64,000 nucleotides of DNA, from contig OZ251531.1 of the NCBI GenBank assembly GCA_965243185.1, forward strand, positions 2,170,001 through 2,234,000, written 5' to 3'. The position numbers and the translations under genes were made by a program. Each line of letters begins with the position of its first letter. The stretch's first letter is position 1. The notes beneath the pieces were generated by a model. That model was not told the DNA's origin and made no database searches. It saw only the letters and a list, made by a program, of their open reading frames with translations. This DNA comes from CBDBCU01 sp965243185. Lineage in GTDB: Bacteria > Chloroflexota > Dehalococcoidia > Lucifugimonadales > UBA3495. Positions 35,167 to 43,848 of the stretch are shown piece by piece.

Positions 35167-37164
35167 ATGACCAACACCATCATCGGCATTGACGTCGGCG
35201 GCACTTTTACCGACATTGCTATCCTGCAAGAGGGGCGGCTGTCCGTCCATAAGCTGCCCTCGACGCCAGCCAATCCCGCCGCCGGAGTGCGGCAGGGCAT
35301 TGCCGAAATTGACGCCGGCCCCGCCGAATATGTCCACGGCTCCACCATTGCCACCAACACCCTGCTCGAGGGCAAGGGCGGCCGTACCGCTCTGGTTACG
35401 ACCCTCGGCTTTGAGGATGTGCTGGAAATCGGACGGCAAAGCCGCGCTGATTTGTACGATTTGCAGCTGGAACGCCCGCCGGCTTTGTCCCCGTGGGAAC
35501 TGCGCTTCGGCTTGCCGGAACGGGTGGACTACAACGGGGCTATCCTCGAGGATTTAACCCCGGCGGCCGTGGCCGCCCTGGTGTCGCTGATTCGGGAGGC
35601 GCAAGTGGATGGGGTAGCGGTGTCTTTCCTGTTCTCTTTCCTGAACTCCCGGCACGAGGAATTGGTGCGGGATGCCTTGGCCGCTATGCCCAACCCGCCT
35701 TTTATTTCCATTTCCAGCCAGGTCATTCCGGAGTTTCGGGAGTATGAACGCACCAGCACCGTGGTAGTCAATTCCTATGTCGGGCCGGCAATGGCCCGCT
35801 ACCTGGCGGAACTGGCGGAGTCTTTAGGCGGCGGGCTGCGGATTATGCAATCCTCCGGGGGCAGCATTACGGCGCAATTGGCGGCGGCGCAGCCGGTGCG
35901 GACGATTCTCAGCGGCCCGGCTGGCGGCGTGGTGGGCGCATTCCACACCGGGGTGCAAGCCGGCTATCCGGATTTGATTACGCTGGATATGGGCGGCACT
36001 TCGACCGATGTTTCCCTTTGCCCCGGGCGCATTAAGGAAACTACCGCCGCTACCCTCGGCGGCTATCCAATCAGCGTTCCGATGATTGAAATACACACCG
36101 TCGGGGCCGGCGGCGGCTCCATTGCCCGGGTCGATGCCGGCGGCGCGCTGGTGGTCGGGCCGGAATCCGCCGGCGCTGACCCGGGCCCGGCTTGCTACGG
36201 CCAGGGCGACCAGATAACGGTCACTGACGCCAACCTGCTGCTGGGCCGCCTGCGCCCGGCCCAATTCCTCGGCGGCCGGCTGACATTGGATCAGGAACGG
36301 GCGGAGCGGCTGCTGACCGGGTTAGCGGAGCAAATCGGGGCTACGGCAAGGGATACCGCTCTAGGCATTATCCGGGTGGTCAACGCCAATATGGAACGGG
36401 CCATCCGCACCATATCCCTGGAACGGGGCTATGATCCCCGCCGCTTTACTCTGGCGCCCTTCGGCGGCGCCGGGCCGATGCACAGCTGCGAACTGGCGGC
36501 GGAACTGGGCATCCCCCGGGTGCTGCTGCCGCCCCATCCCGGCATCCTGTCGGCATTAGGCGTAGCCATTGCCGATGTGGTCAAGGATTATTCCCGCACG
36601 GTGATGCTGCGGGGGGATGATATGGACCGGGCGCGGTTGGAGGAGGAATTTCACGGGATGGAAAGCCAAGCCCGGGCGGAACTCGGGCGGGAAGGACTGC
36701 CGGCGGAAAGGATGACCGGCCGCCGCTTTCTCGACGCCCGCTATGTCGGCCAGTCCTTTGAGCTGACTATTGACTACCCGGCGGCCGGGCGGCGGGACAA
36801 TCTGCGCCGCGCCATTGCCAACAGCTTTTACCAAGCCCATTTGCAGCGTTTCGGCTATGCCGACCGGGGCAATGCCGTGGAAATCGTCAACCTGCGGCTG
36901 AAGTTGGAATTGGCAATGCCCAAGCCGTCCATTACCCCGGAACCGCCCGGCCCGCCCGACGCGTCGGATGCCCTGCTGGAAAGAGCGGAAGTGGTGTTCC
37001 GGGAAGGGCCGCTGCCTACCGCCTTGTATGACCGAGAACTGCTCCATTCCGGCCACCACATCGTCGGCCCGGCTCTGCTGCTGCAACTGGACACCACCAT
37101 AGTAGTCCCGCCGGGTTGGGGCGGCACGGTTGACCCTTGGGGCAATGTGATTTTGGAGCGGTGA
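35167..37164 (+). CDS. Hydantoinase/oxoprolinase family protein, subunit A
   Basis: A 665-residue HyuA-type ATPase subunit of the N-methylhydantoinase, 5-oxoprolinase or acetone carboxylase family. The phosphate-binding start IIGIDVGGTFTDIAI (5-19) is typical, with YVHGSTIATNTLLEG (about 57-71), LDMGGTSTDVSLCPG (about 275-289) and DPGPACYGQG (about 338-347). No HyuB gene (dimethylhydantoinase beta) follows; the next gene is a PIG-L deacetylase, so the partner may lie elsewhere. ATG at 35167 is used; the nearby AAAGGAAACT provides a weak ribosome binding site. Confidence 0.93.
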   Translation: MTNTIIGIDVGGTFTDIAILQEGRLSVHKLPSTPANPAAGVRQGIAEIDAGPAEYVHGSTIATNTLLEGKGGRTALVTTLGFEDVLEIGRQSRADLYDLQLERPPALSPWELRFGLPERVDYNGAILEDLTPAAVAALVSLIREAQVDGVAVSFLFSFLNSRHEELVRDALAAMPNPPFISISSQVIPEFREYERTSTVVVNSYVGPAMARYLAELAESLGGGLRIMQSSGGSITAQLAAAQPVRTILSGPAGGVVGAFHTGVQAGYPDLITLDMGGTSTDVSLCPGRIKETTAATLGGYPISVPMIEIHTVGAGGGSIARVDAGGALVVGPESAGADPGPACYGQGDQITVTDANLLLGRLRPAQFLGGRLTLDQERAERLLTGLAEQIGATARDTALGIIRVVNANMERAIRTISLERGYDPRRFTLAPFGGAGPMHSCELAAELGIPRVLLPPHPGILSALGVAIADVVKDYSRTVMLRGDDMDRARLEEEFHGMESQARAELGREGLPAERMTGRRFLDARYVGQSFELTIDYPAAGRRDNLRRAIANSFYQAHLQRFGYADRGNAVEIVNLRLKLELAMPKPSITPEPPGPPDASDALLERAEVVFREGPLPTALYDRELLHSGHHIVGPALLLQLDTTIVVPPGWGGTVDPWGNVILER

Positions 37165-37208
37165 ACCGCCGGGCGGCGGTATTGACATTCGTAAGGAGTT
37201 GAAAGTTT

Positions 37209-38048
37209 ATGCCTACAGTTGCCCGGGATTTGTCCCCCTTGTCGGTATTGGCCGCCTTTGCCCATCCGGATGATGAGGGGTTTGGCAGCGGCGGGACTTT
37301 GGCAATGCTGACGGCCCGGGGGGCGCAAGTTACGCTGGTTTGCGCCACCAATGGCGATGTGGGCGAAATCAGCGACCCGGCATTGGCGACGCCGGACAAC
37401 TTGTACCAGGTGCGGCCAGAGGAGCTGCGGCGGGCCATGGCCGTAACCGGCGTAGCCGATGTGCGTTTGCTCAACTATCGGGATTCCGGGATGGTTGGCA
37501 CGGAGGACAACAATCATCCCGATTCCCTGCATCAAGCCGCCCCGGAGCGGGTAGCCGGTCAGTTGCTGGAAATTATCCGGGAACGGCAGCCGCACATCGT
37601 AATTACCCATGACCCGTCCGGGGGCTATGGTCATCCCGACCATCGGGCAATGTGCCGGCACACCACGGCGGCCTATCGGCAAGCCCTTGCGGAAGGCGTA
37701 AGCGGGGACGGGCGGCCGCCCCGGCTTTACTATGTCTGCTTTCCCCGGAGCAACTTTCAGCGGATGTGGCGCAAGATGGTAGAGTTGGACATTACGCCGC
37801 CCTTTGCCAGCCAGGATATTGAGTCGGTGGGGACGCCGGATGATGAAGTTACCACTGTGCTGGAGTTGAGCGCGTGGGTGGACATTAAGATAGAGTCGCT
37901 GAACTGCCACCGCACCCAGATTGACCCCAACGGCCCCTTTGCCCAACTGCCGGCGGAAATGATGCGGGAAATTATGGGCAAGGAATACTATACGCTGGCG
38001 CTGCCGGAAAGGGTCGGCCCGGAAGGGGATTTGCTGGCGGGGTTGTAG
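37209..38048 (+). CDS. PIG-L family deacetylase
   Basis: A 279-residue zinc-dependent LmbE/PIG-L protein. AAFAHPDDEGFGSGGTLAML (16-35) holds the AHPDDE zinc motif, and YGHPDHRAM (about 139-147) the later His. Family members remove acetyl groups from N-acetylglucosamine-type substrates in mycothiol, bacillithiol or glycolipid synthesis; others act on nucleotides or antibiotic intermediates. AAGGAG precedes the ATG by nine bases. It is 44 bp after hyuA and probably co-transcribed, but the two share no obvious pathway. Confidence 0.92.
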   Translation: MPTVARDLSPLSVLAAFAHPDDEGFGSGGTLAMLTARGAQVTLVCATNGDVGEISDPALATPDNLYQVRPEELRRAMAVTGVADVRLLNYRDSGMVGTEDNNHPDSLHQAAPERVAGQLLEIIRERQPHIVITHDPSGGYGHPDHRAMCRHTTAAYRQALAEGVSGDGRPPRLYYVCFPRSNFQRMWRKMVELDITPPFASQDIESVGTPDDEVTTVLELSAWVDIKIESLNCHRTQIDPNGPFAQLPAEMMREIMGKEYYTLALPERVGPEGDLLAGL

Positions 38049-38064
38049 CGACTATAAGGCTGCC

Positions 38065-38946
38065 TCACCGATGCCAAAGCAAACCCAATCCTACCCCCCG
38101 ACCCTCCCCCAATCCCAGCAGCCGCGCCGCATTCCCCCCCAATATCGCCGCCTTGCTCTCGGCATCCAACCCGCACCCTTCCACCTCCGCCAGCACCCGC
38201 CCCGGCCGCAGCAGCGGATAATCGCTCCCCAGCAGTATCCGCTCCGCCCCCATCGTCTGCGCCGCCACCGCAAACACCTCCGGCCGATACAAAAAAGGCG
38301 ACGCCGCCGTATCGAAATAAACCTGCGCCAACTCCCCCGGCAGCTCCGGCATCAGCCCATAAAAAGCCAATCCCCCGCCCCAATGCGCGCCGATTATGAT
38401 ATTCTCCGGAAAGTTGCGGATAAACCGATACACCTTATCCGGCGTCGTCCGTCCCTTCCCCGGATACTGATGTCCCACCGGCTCCGAACAATGCACCAAC
38501 ACCGGCAGCCCCAACTCCCGCGCCAATTCCATCAGCGGCCCCATCACGCCGGCGTCCCCAATGTCAAACCCCTGCATATCCGGATGCAGCTCCCCGATGC
38601 CCCGCAAACCGGCCGCCGCGCACCGCTCCACCTCCCCTAGCGCCGCATCCCCCCACGCCGGATTGACCGCGCAAAACCCGGTCAACCGCTCCGGATACTC
38701 CGCCGCCGCCCGAATGTTATAATCATTAGATTCCCGCGCCACTGCCCGGTCCGTCCATCCGAACCCCACCGCTACCGAATGTTCCACCCCATCCCGCGCC
38801 ATCGCCGCCAGCAGCTCCTCCGCCGTCGCCATCCGCCCCCCCTCCTGCGGAAACAACTCCGCAAAAGTAGCGTCCCGCCCCGCCAACTCCCGCCAACGGC
38901 CCGCAAAACTCCCCGGCAAAATATGGCAATGCCCATCAACAATCAT
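38065..38946 (-). CDS. Amidohydrolase family metal-dependent hydrolase
   Basis: A 293-residue TIM-barrel protein of the amidohydrolase 2 (ACMSD-like) type. The first metal motif DGHCH (residues 4-8; His6, His8), then VLVHCSEP (about 149-156), GAHWGGG (about 182-188) and LLGSDYPL near 240 (metal Asp) are all present. Substrates of such proteins vary (decarboxylation or lactone hydrolysis). The TATAAT at 38953-38958 is only six bases before the ATG, so the message may be leaderless. It ends convergently with the PIG-L gene, 16 bp apart. Confidence 0.88.
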   Translation of the reverse strand: MIVDGHCHILPGSFAGRWRELAGRDATFAELFPQEGGRMATAEELLAAMARDGVEHSVAVGFGWTDRAVARESNDYNIRAAAEYPERLTGFCAVNPAWGDAALGEVERCAAAGLRGIGELHPDMQGFDIGDAGVMGPLMELARELGLPVLVHCSEPVGHQYPGKGRTTPDKVYRFIRNFPENIIIGAHWGGGLAFYGLMPELPGELAQVYFDTAASPFLYRPEVFAVAAQTMGAERILLGSDYPLLRPGRVLAEVEGCGLDAESKAAILGGNAARLLGLGEGRGVGLGLLWHR

Positions 38947-38952
38947 ACCCCC

Positions 38953-38958
38953 ATTATA
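38953..38958 (-). promoter_or_regulatory. -10 box directly before the amidohydrolase ATG (leaderless)
   Basis: On the minus strand TATAAT is followed by six bases and then ATG, placing the expected transcription start at or beside the A of the ATG. No ribosome binding site fits between. Confidence 0.6.
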
Positions 38959-39080
38959 CCCCCAATCCCCCCTCGTCCCAACGCTAATCCGGAAACCTGA
39001 CCTCGCCCCTTCCCCCCAACAAACAGCAGGGGCGAACCCCCCTTCGCCCCCGCTACCATCCCCCAGCCGCTTGCCGCCGA

Positions 39081-39923
39081 CTAAGGCGGCGGCAAAGTAA
39101 TCGCCAACGGCCGCGACTGCGGCCCGGTGCCATTCCGGCTGACCGTAGCGATTTTATAAGCATACGGCCGCCCCCGTATCACATCCGTATCCCGCCAGCC
39201 GGTTCCGCCCCCGCCCACAACCGTATATATCCGCTGATAGGTATGATGCAGCGCATCCGGCCGCGCCCGGTAGATAACATACTTCGTCGCCCCGTGGCGC
39301 GCATCCCAAGTCAAATCCACCCCGTTAAACCGGTAGGAAACATCAAAATTCTCCGGCGGCAACAGCGGCAGCTCGCTCCCGACCCGGTGTACCAAAGGGT
39401 CATATATCGAACGATCCAGCTCCGTCGCCACCGTGTAGTCGTCAATGTTCCCCGAACCGTTATACCGGTTCCCGACAAAAACCGCGTGCGGCGCTTTAAT
39501 GGCATCCTTCCGCATACTGATGCCGTCCACATCCCGATCCGCCGCCACTACCGTATAAGCCCAGTGATGCTCTGTATGCCCGTTGGCATTGATCGACTGA
39601 TCGCTGTACCCCGCCCGCCGGTTCCTATCCCCAATCTCAATCTCCAGTTCCGGCCACTGGATTTCCTCGTGCGGCGGCGTCGTCGGCACCACCCGCACCG
39701 GCTCGTTGAAAGTCACCGTTACCCTGACCGTCTCCCCGACTTGGTACGCATCCCCGTTGACCGCCGCCGAAGTTATCTCATTGTCGGTGACGATAATCGA
39801 CCAGTCCAACGCTTCCGCTTCCCGCCCGTAATCCCCGACCCAAGCCATTGCCCCCACCGCCAGCATCCCGACCATGGCCAGCCCCAGGGCAATGGCATAA
39901 CGAAATCGCCGTATCCTCCGCAT
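39081..39923 (-). CDS. Secreted protein with Ig-like and fibronectin type III domains
   Basis: A 280-residue exported protein. A signal peptide or anchor spans about residues 8-28 (AIALGLAMVGMLAVGAMA). Residues 42-150 look like a bacterial Ig-like domain (AYQVGETVRVTVTFNEPVRV), of the kind seen in surface-protein repeat arrays. The C-terminal 90 residues form a fibronectin type III domain (PENFDVSYRFNGVDLTWD ... YAYKIATVSRNGTGPQS). Probably a surface or secreted binding protein. AGGAGGG precedes the ATG at 39923. Confidence 0.75.
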   Translation of the reverse strand: MRRIRRFRYAIALGLAMVGMLAVGAMAWVGDYGREAEALDWSIIVTDNEITSAAVNGDAYQVGETVRVTVTFNEPVRVVPTTPPHEEIQWPELEIEIGDRNRRAGYSDQSINANGHTEHHWAYTVVAADRDVDGISMRKDAIKAPHAVFVGNRYNGSGNIDDYTVATELDRSIYDPLVHRVGSELPLLPPENFDVSYRFNGVDLTWDARHGATKYVIYRARPDALHHTYQRIYTVVGGGGTGWRDTDVIRGRPYAYKIATVSRNGTGPQSRPLAITLPPP

Positions 39924-40052
39924 TCGACCCTCCTGCGCCGCCCCCTTTAGGAGCCTTCAATTCAACCCATATAACTACCGTTGCACACCCCCAGCCCCCT
40001 GTCAACCCCAACCAGCCCGCCCCAAAATCCAAACACTCCCTCTTTTCCCTAC

Positions 40053-40080
40053 CGTCATTCCCACGAAAGTGGGAATCCAG
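40053..40080. repeat. Dispersed palindromic repeat, copy at 40053
   Basis: 28 bp, exact reverse complement of 5255-5282. Confidence 0.85.
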
Positions 40081-40130
40081 AACCGTAGCCCTTAAAAACT
40101 CACCTAAACCCCCGAAAGTTTTGAGGGGGT

Positions 40131-40160
40131 GCGGGGGAACTTTTACAAAAGTTCCCCCGC
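40131..40160. repeat. Perfect hairpin repeat
   Basis: The arms GCGGGGGAACTTTT and its complement are separated by two bases. A short C/G-run inverted repeat (40108-40113 with 40125-40130) lies just before. It resembles REP-type elements. Confidence 0.6.
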
Positions 40161-40237
40161 CGTATCCCCCACCATCAAACCGTCATTCGCCCGCCGTATC
40201 CCCATCCTCCGGCAACCATCATTCCCACCCTCCCCAC

Positions 40238-40265
40238 CGTCATTCCCGCGCAAGCGGGAATCCAG
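40238..40265. repeat. Dispersed palindromic repeat, GC variant
   Basis: 28 bp, same layout as 40053-40080 with compensatory changes in the stem (CCCGCG with CGCGGG in place of CCCACG with CGTGGG), so the hairpin is conserved while its sequence changes. Confidence 0.8.
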
Positions 40266-40311
40266 AAATCCCCATTCCTGAAAATTACCCGAAATTCCGT
40301 CTTAAACCCCC

Positions 40312-40340
40312 TTGACATCATCAAATCCATCCCCCATACT
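40312..40340 (+). promoter_or_regulatory. Strong consensus promoter driving a gene-free region
   Basis: TTGACA at 40312-40317, 17-base spacer, CATACT at 40335-40340. The -35 is a perfect match, the best in the window. It reads into 40347-40950, where no protein gene is seen. Confidence 0.65.
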
Positions 40341-40346
40341 TATAAC

Positions 40347-40920
40347 TGCGAGGTCTGACCTAGCCCCGGGACGCCGGGTCTCAAAACGATACGCTAGCTT
40401 ACCGTGAAATACAGCTCACAGCGCGCTGTGGACGCCCCCGGCCCCCGCGGCCGTCAAGCGTCCCCGCTCCTACCCCCGGGGAAACGGACTAAGGCCCCGT
40501 ACTTCCCCCACCGGAGCCGCGGAAAACGGCAAATCCCACTAGCCGCCAAACCGCCGCCCCTTCCCTACAGGAGCTGGAGTTAACAGGTTGACTGGAGGTG
40601 CGGTCAACCCCGGTAGCTGGACTGGGCCAACCCGCCGGTAGTGGCAACCATACCATCCGGCGGCAGTAGCCACCCCAAGGTCTAGTTCCCGTCCGGCAAT
40701 TGGGTCGGGCAACGTCGTGCTGGATGTACGCCGATGTTCCCCCTGACGCAGGCAACCCAATGGCCCCTTTGCCAACCCCCTCCCGCAAGGGCGGAACTTC
40801 CGGCCAGCGGTTCCGCCCCCGCGAACTACTACCCCAATGCTGATAAATACTAAACTCAACCCGCCGGGGCAGCCCAGGAGGCGCCGCCCCGGCCCTATCC
40901 CGTACTCCAACCCCGCAAAA
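40347..40920 (+). ncRNA. Candidate large structured non-coding RNA (about 570-600 nt)
   Basis: No plausible protein frame is seen, but many stable hairpins follow one another: 40365-40378, 40417-40430, 40431-40435 with 40458-40462, 40516-40519 with 40527-40530, 40586-40592 with 40603-40609, 40632-40638 with 40657-40663, 40699-40705 with 40755-40761, 40789-40797 with 40810-40818 (9 bp), 40863-40870 with 40886-40893 (8 bp). Plus-strand loops are rich in A (GGAAAACGG, GGGGAAACGG), which fits a plus-strand RNA. A consensus promoter lies just upstream. The RNase P P4 sequences, tmRNA tRNA-like ends and the SRP RNA tetraloop region were looked for and not found. Family unknown. Confidence 0.5.
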
Positions 40921-40921
40921 A

Positions 40922-40947
40922 GGGGCGGGTTCCGCGGAACCCGCCCC
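40922..40947 (-). terminator. dnaN: dnaN terminator
   Basis: A perfect 26-bp palindrome (12-bp stem) is followed on the minus strand by TTTTT, 38 bases after the dnaN stop. It may also end the plus-strand RNA. Confidence 0.85.
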
Positions 40948-40984
40948 AACTCACCGGCCTGAACCGGCCGCCGTCTCGCCCCGC

Positions 40985-42136
40985 CTACCACTGGACGAAC
41001 ATCGGCATCACCACATGAACATAATTCTCATCATCCGTCGGCTTGAACACCCCCGGACTCGAGGACGAAGTAGTCTCCAACGCCACACTCCCCCGCTCCA
41101 GCACCGCCAGCACCTCTTGCAGGTAGCGGCTGTTAAAGGCGATTTTCGCCTCCTCCCCCTCAATCTCCATCATATCCAACTCCGACCGACTCTCCCCCAC
41201 CTCCTCCGAACGGGCCGAAATCGTCGCCCGCCCCGGCGCCGCATTCTCCTCCTCATCCTCCCCCTTCGGCGCCATTTGCAGCCGGATGATGTTGCTCCCA
41301 TCCCGCGCAAAAATCGCCGCCGACCGCGTTACCCGCAGCAGCCGCTGCGAATCAAAAATGCTGCGGGTATCGTACTTCTGCGGTATCAGCTGCTCGTAGT
41401 TGGGGAAAGTCCCCTGCACCAGCTGGGAAACCACCTCGATACCGCCGCTCTTGAACATAATCTGGCTGCGCGCCGGCACCATCATTATCTCCACCGTATC
41501 GTCCTGATCCGACAGCAGCCGGCTCAGTTCCATCATCGTCCGCGCCGGGATGATGACCCCGATTTCCTCCTCCACCGCATCGTTCAGCGTGCCGTGCTGC
41601 ACCGCCAGCCGGAACCCGTCCGCCGCCGCCAGCGTATAGCGATCGCCGCTGAGCTTCGCCTCAATCCCGGTCAGCACCGGACGCGATTCCTCACTGGCGG
41701 CGGCAAAGGATACCCGTCCGATGGCCGCCTTGAACTGCTGCGCGTCAATGCGCGCCGCCACCCCTTCCTCCACCCGCGGCACCGGCGGAAACTCGCTGGC
41801 TGATACCCCGTGGATCCGGGAACTATCCCGACCGCAGACGAAATGGAGAATGCTGCTGTTCTCCTCCACCGTCAAATCCACCCGGTCGCTGGGCAGGGAG
41901 TTGACAAACTCCGACAGCAGGCGCGCCGGCACCGTAATGGCACCCTCCTCCTCAATCATCGCCCCAATCCAGGTCGTAATGGCGATTTCCAGGTTCGTCG
42001 CCGACAGCTTCAGCATCGAGCGGTCGGTTTGCAGCAGCACATTCTGCGTAACCGGCAGGGTAGCGCGGCTCGCCACCGCCCGCCCTACAATGGACAAGCC
42101 GCGGCTCAAGTTCTCTTGCAGACACGAAACTCTCAT
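40985..42136 (-). CDS. dnaN: DNA polymerase III subunit beta (sliding clamp)
   Basis: A 383-residue beta clamp. It starts MRVSCLQENLSRGLSIVGRAVASRATLPVTQNVLL and carries the three repeated clamp domains; YLQEVLAVLERGSVALE (near 334) and the C-terminal ENYVHVVMPMFVQW are typical, the last being close to the usual PMR(L/I) end. It encircles DNA and tethers the polymerase. ATG at 42136 is used, with GAAGGGA before it; a GTG at 42148 is less likely. No dnaA, recF or gyrB is adjacent and no DnaA-box cluster is seen, so this is not an origin. Confidence 0.97.
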   Translation of the reverse strand: MRVSCLQENLSRGLSIVGRAVASRATLPVTQNVLLQTDRSMLKLSATNLEIAITTWIGAMIEEEGAITVPARLLSEFVNSLPSDRVDLTVEENSSILHFVCGRDSSRIHGVSASEFPPVPRVEEGVAARIDAQQFKAAIGRVSFAAASEESRPVLTGIEAKLSGDRYTLAAADGFRLAVQHGTLNDAVEEEIGVIIPARTMMELSRLLSDQDDTVEIMMVPARSQIMFKSGGIEVVSQLVQGTFPNYEQLIPQKYDTRSIFDSQRLLRVTRSAAIFARDGSNIIRLQMAPKGEDEEENAAPGRATISARSEEVGESRSELDMMEIEGEEAKIAFNSRYLQEVLAVLERGSVALETTSSSSPGVFKPTDDENYVHVVMPMFVQW

Positions 42137-42303
42137 CTTTCCCTTCACCCATCGGTCAAAATCTGAATATATTGCCGCCCATTATGCCACCATCCCGCCC
42201 TAAACGCAAAGCAGGATTTCGCCAAGTTTTACCAAATCTCCAAGTCTTGCCCCACTGCAAAACCGCCTCCAACCGCATAATTTCCACGCCCACTGTCCGC
42301 CCC

Positions 42304-42332
42304 TTGCCCCTAACCGCCCCATACCCTACAAT
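42304..42332 (+). promoter_or_regulatory. Promoter of the aspartic protease-like gene
   Basis: TTGCCC at 42304-42309, 17-base spacer, TACAAT at 42327-42332. Confidence 0.5.
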
Positions 42333-42368
42333 GCTTTCAACCCAATTTGTTGGAATGGCGGGGATGTT

Positions 42369-42752
42369 ATGGGAACTTTCTATGTCGATGTGGAAATCGG
42401 CGGCTTGAACCGGCGCGAATTTGTAGCCGTCAATGCCTTGGTGGATACCGACAGCACCCACACCACTATGCCGGAAAGCTTGCTGAACCGCTTGTCGATA
42501 ACCCCGGAGCGCAGCCGCCGCTTCGAGTTGGCCGACGGCCGGATTGTGGAATATCCGACCGGATTTGCTTGGGTGCGGTACAATGGCGACCAAGCCCTGG
42601 TGCAAGTAGTCTTTGCGCCCGAAGCAGTAGGCGCAAGCATCGGCGCAACTACCCTGGAAAATCTCAATCTGGGCGTTGACCCCATCGGCAAGAAACTGCT
42701 GCCGGTCAACAACCTGATGCGGCGGCACGGGCCGGAAACCTCTGCGGAATAA
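42369..42752 (+). CDS. Retropepsin-like (clan AA) aspartic protease fold protein
   Basis: A 127-residue protein. NALVDTDSTHTTMPESLLNRL (about 22-42) has the aspartic protease active-site layout hydrophobic-hydrophobic-Asp-Thr-Xaa-Ser/Ala, here DTD rather than the usual DTG. The rest, with FELADGRIVEYPTGFAWVRYNG and GATTLENLNLGVDP near 92-105 (the A.TLE..GL.VDP of the family), fits small bacterial members of about 120 residues that pair to form a dimer. Its natural substrate is unknown. It is followed 57 bases later by the alcohol dehydrogenase gene. Confidence 0.8.
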   Translation: MGTFYVDVEIGGLNRREFVAVNALVDTDSTHTTMPESLLNRLSITPERSRRFELADGRIVEYPTGFAWVRYNGDQALVQVVFAPEAVGASIGATTLENLNLGVDPIGKKLLPVNNLMRRHGPETSAE

Positions 42753-42809
42753 CTCTAGTTGCCCCGTTTGCGCTACCCCATCCCTAGCCAGAAAAGGAAA
42801 CAAACCCTT

Positions 42810-43838
42810 ATGAAAGCTATGACGCTGGAGCAGTTCGGCAGCCCCCTGTCCTGGCAGGAAGTCCCGGAGCCGGAAATCGGCCCCCGGGATGTGCTGATCC
42901 GGGTGGTCGCCAACGGCTTGTGCGCTACCGACCTGAAAATCGCCGGCGGACTGGTGCCGACGGTTACCCTGCCGCACATCCCCGGCCACGAAGCCGCCGG
43001 CGAAGTGGTAGCAGTAGGCGCGGCGACCCCGGGACTGCAACCCGGCGACCATATCACCGTCTATCCCACCGAAAGCTGCGGATTTTGCGACTACTGCCGC
43101 CGGGGACTGGAAAATTACTGCTCGGACGCGCCCCGCACCGGCTTTGAGCTGAACGGCGGTTTTGGCGAATATATGCGGGTGGCTGGCCGCAATGCCGTCA
43201 AGATTTCGCCGGAAGTTCCTTGGGATGCGGCCGCCATCATCCCCGACGCCATTGCCAGCGTCTATCACGCCCTCACTTACCGGGCTAAAGTGCAGGCTGG
43301 GGAAACGGTCGCAATCATCGGCGTTGGTGGTTTGGGCATCCATGCCATACAGGTTGCCGGGCTGCTGGGCGCGCAGGTTATCGCCGCCGATGTCGCCCCG
43401 GACAAACTGGACGGCGCCGCCGCGTTCGACCCGGCGGCTATCATCAACAGCCGGGAGCAGGATTTGCCGCAGCGGGTCAAGGAACTGACCGGCGGGATGG
43501 GCGCGGATGTGGTAGTGGAAACGGTGGGCGGCAACGCCGTAGCCGCCGTATTGCCGCAAAGTATCGGCTGCCTCAAACTGGGCGGCCGCCTAGTCGTTTT
43601 GGGCTATAACTACGGTATCCCCTTGGCTGTGGACACCGCCGACCTGATTTATGGGCAGTGGAGCATCCTCGGCGCGCGGGCCTCGACCTTGCAGGATGTG
43701 GTAGAGGTGGCGCGGTTGGTGGAACGGGGCCAGTTAAAGCCGGTAGTTTCGGAACTTTACCCCCGGCAACAAGCCGAGCAAGCCCTGGCTCGCCTGCGGG
43801 AAAACCCGCCGCTGGGACGGATTGTGCTGACTTCCTGA
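42810..43838 (+). CDS. Zinc-dependent alcohol dehydrogenase (MDR family)
   Basis: A 342-residue medium-chain dehydrogenase. LPHIPGHEAAGEVVAVG (about 55-71) holds the zinc Glu, CGFCDYCRRGLENYC (about 90-104) is the structural zinc site, and IIGVGGLGIHAIQVAG (about 168-183) is the NAD(P)-binding motif. Catalytic-zinc Cys is in NGLCATDLK near 36-44. The start at 42810 follows AAAAGGAAAC; an upstream in-frame reading is not supported. The exact alcohol or polyol is unknown. Confidence 0.9.
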   Translation: MKAMTLEQFGSPLSWQEVPEPEIGPRDVLIRVVANGLCATDLKIAGGLVPTVTLPHIPGHEAAGEVVAVGAATPGLQPGDHITVYPTESCGFCDYCRRGLENYCSDAPRTGFELNGGFGEYMRVAGRNAVKISPEVPWDAAAIIPDAIASVYHALTYRAKVQAGETVAIIGVGGLGIHAIQVAGLLGAQVIAADVAPDKLDGAAAFDPAAIINSREQDLPQRVKELTGGMGADVVVETVGGNAVAAVLPQSIGCLKLGGRLVVLGYNYGIPLAVDTADLIYGQWSILGARASTLQDVVEVARLVERGQLKPVVSELYPRQQAEQALARLRENPPLGRIVLTS

Positions 43839-43848
43839 ACGGCGCGGG

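Larger units (their letters stand above)
39924..40311. other. Intergenic repeats upstream of the candidate ncRNA
   Basis: No gene. It contains two dispersed palindromic repeats (40053-40080 and 40238-40265) and, at 40104-40160, two nested hairpins, one with a 13- to 14-bp stem (40131-40144 with 40147-40160). Confidence 0.6.

Noticed and set aside
40347..40950. Known RNAs (RNase P, tmRNA, SRP RNA, group II intron)
   Set aside because: The P4 sequences of RNase P, the T-arm and CCA of tmRNA, the SRP core and the domain V of group II introns were looked for on both strands and not found.
40539..40991. A 150-codon minus-strand frame in the gene-free region
   Set aside because: No protein motif, no ribosome binding site, overlaps the dnaN end and its terminator. 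Composition is like non-coding GC-rich DNA.
42149..42368. Replication origin beside dnaN
   Set aside because: No DnaA boxes, no dnaA, recF or gyrB and no AT-rich unwinding element.
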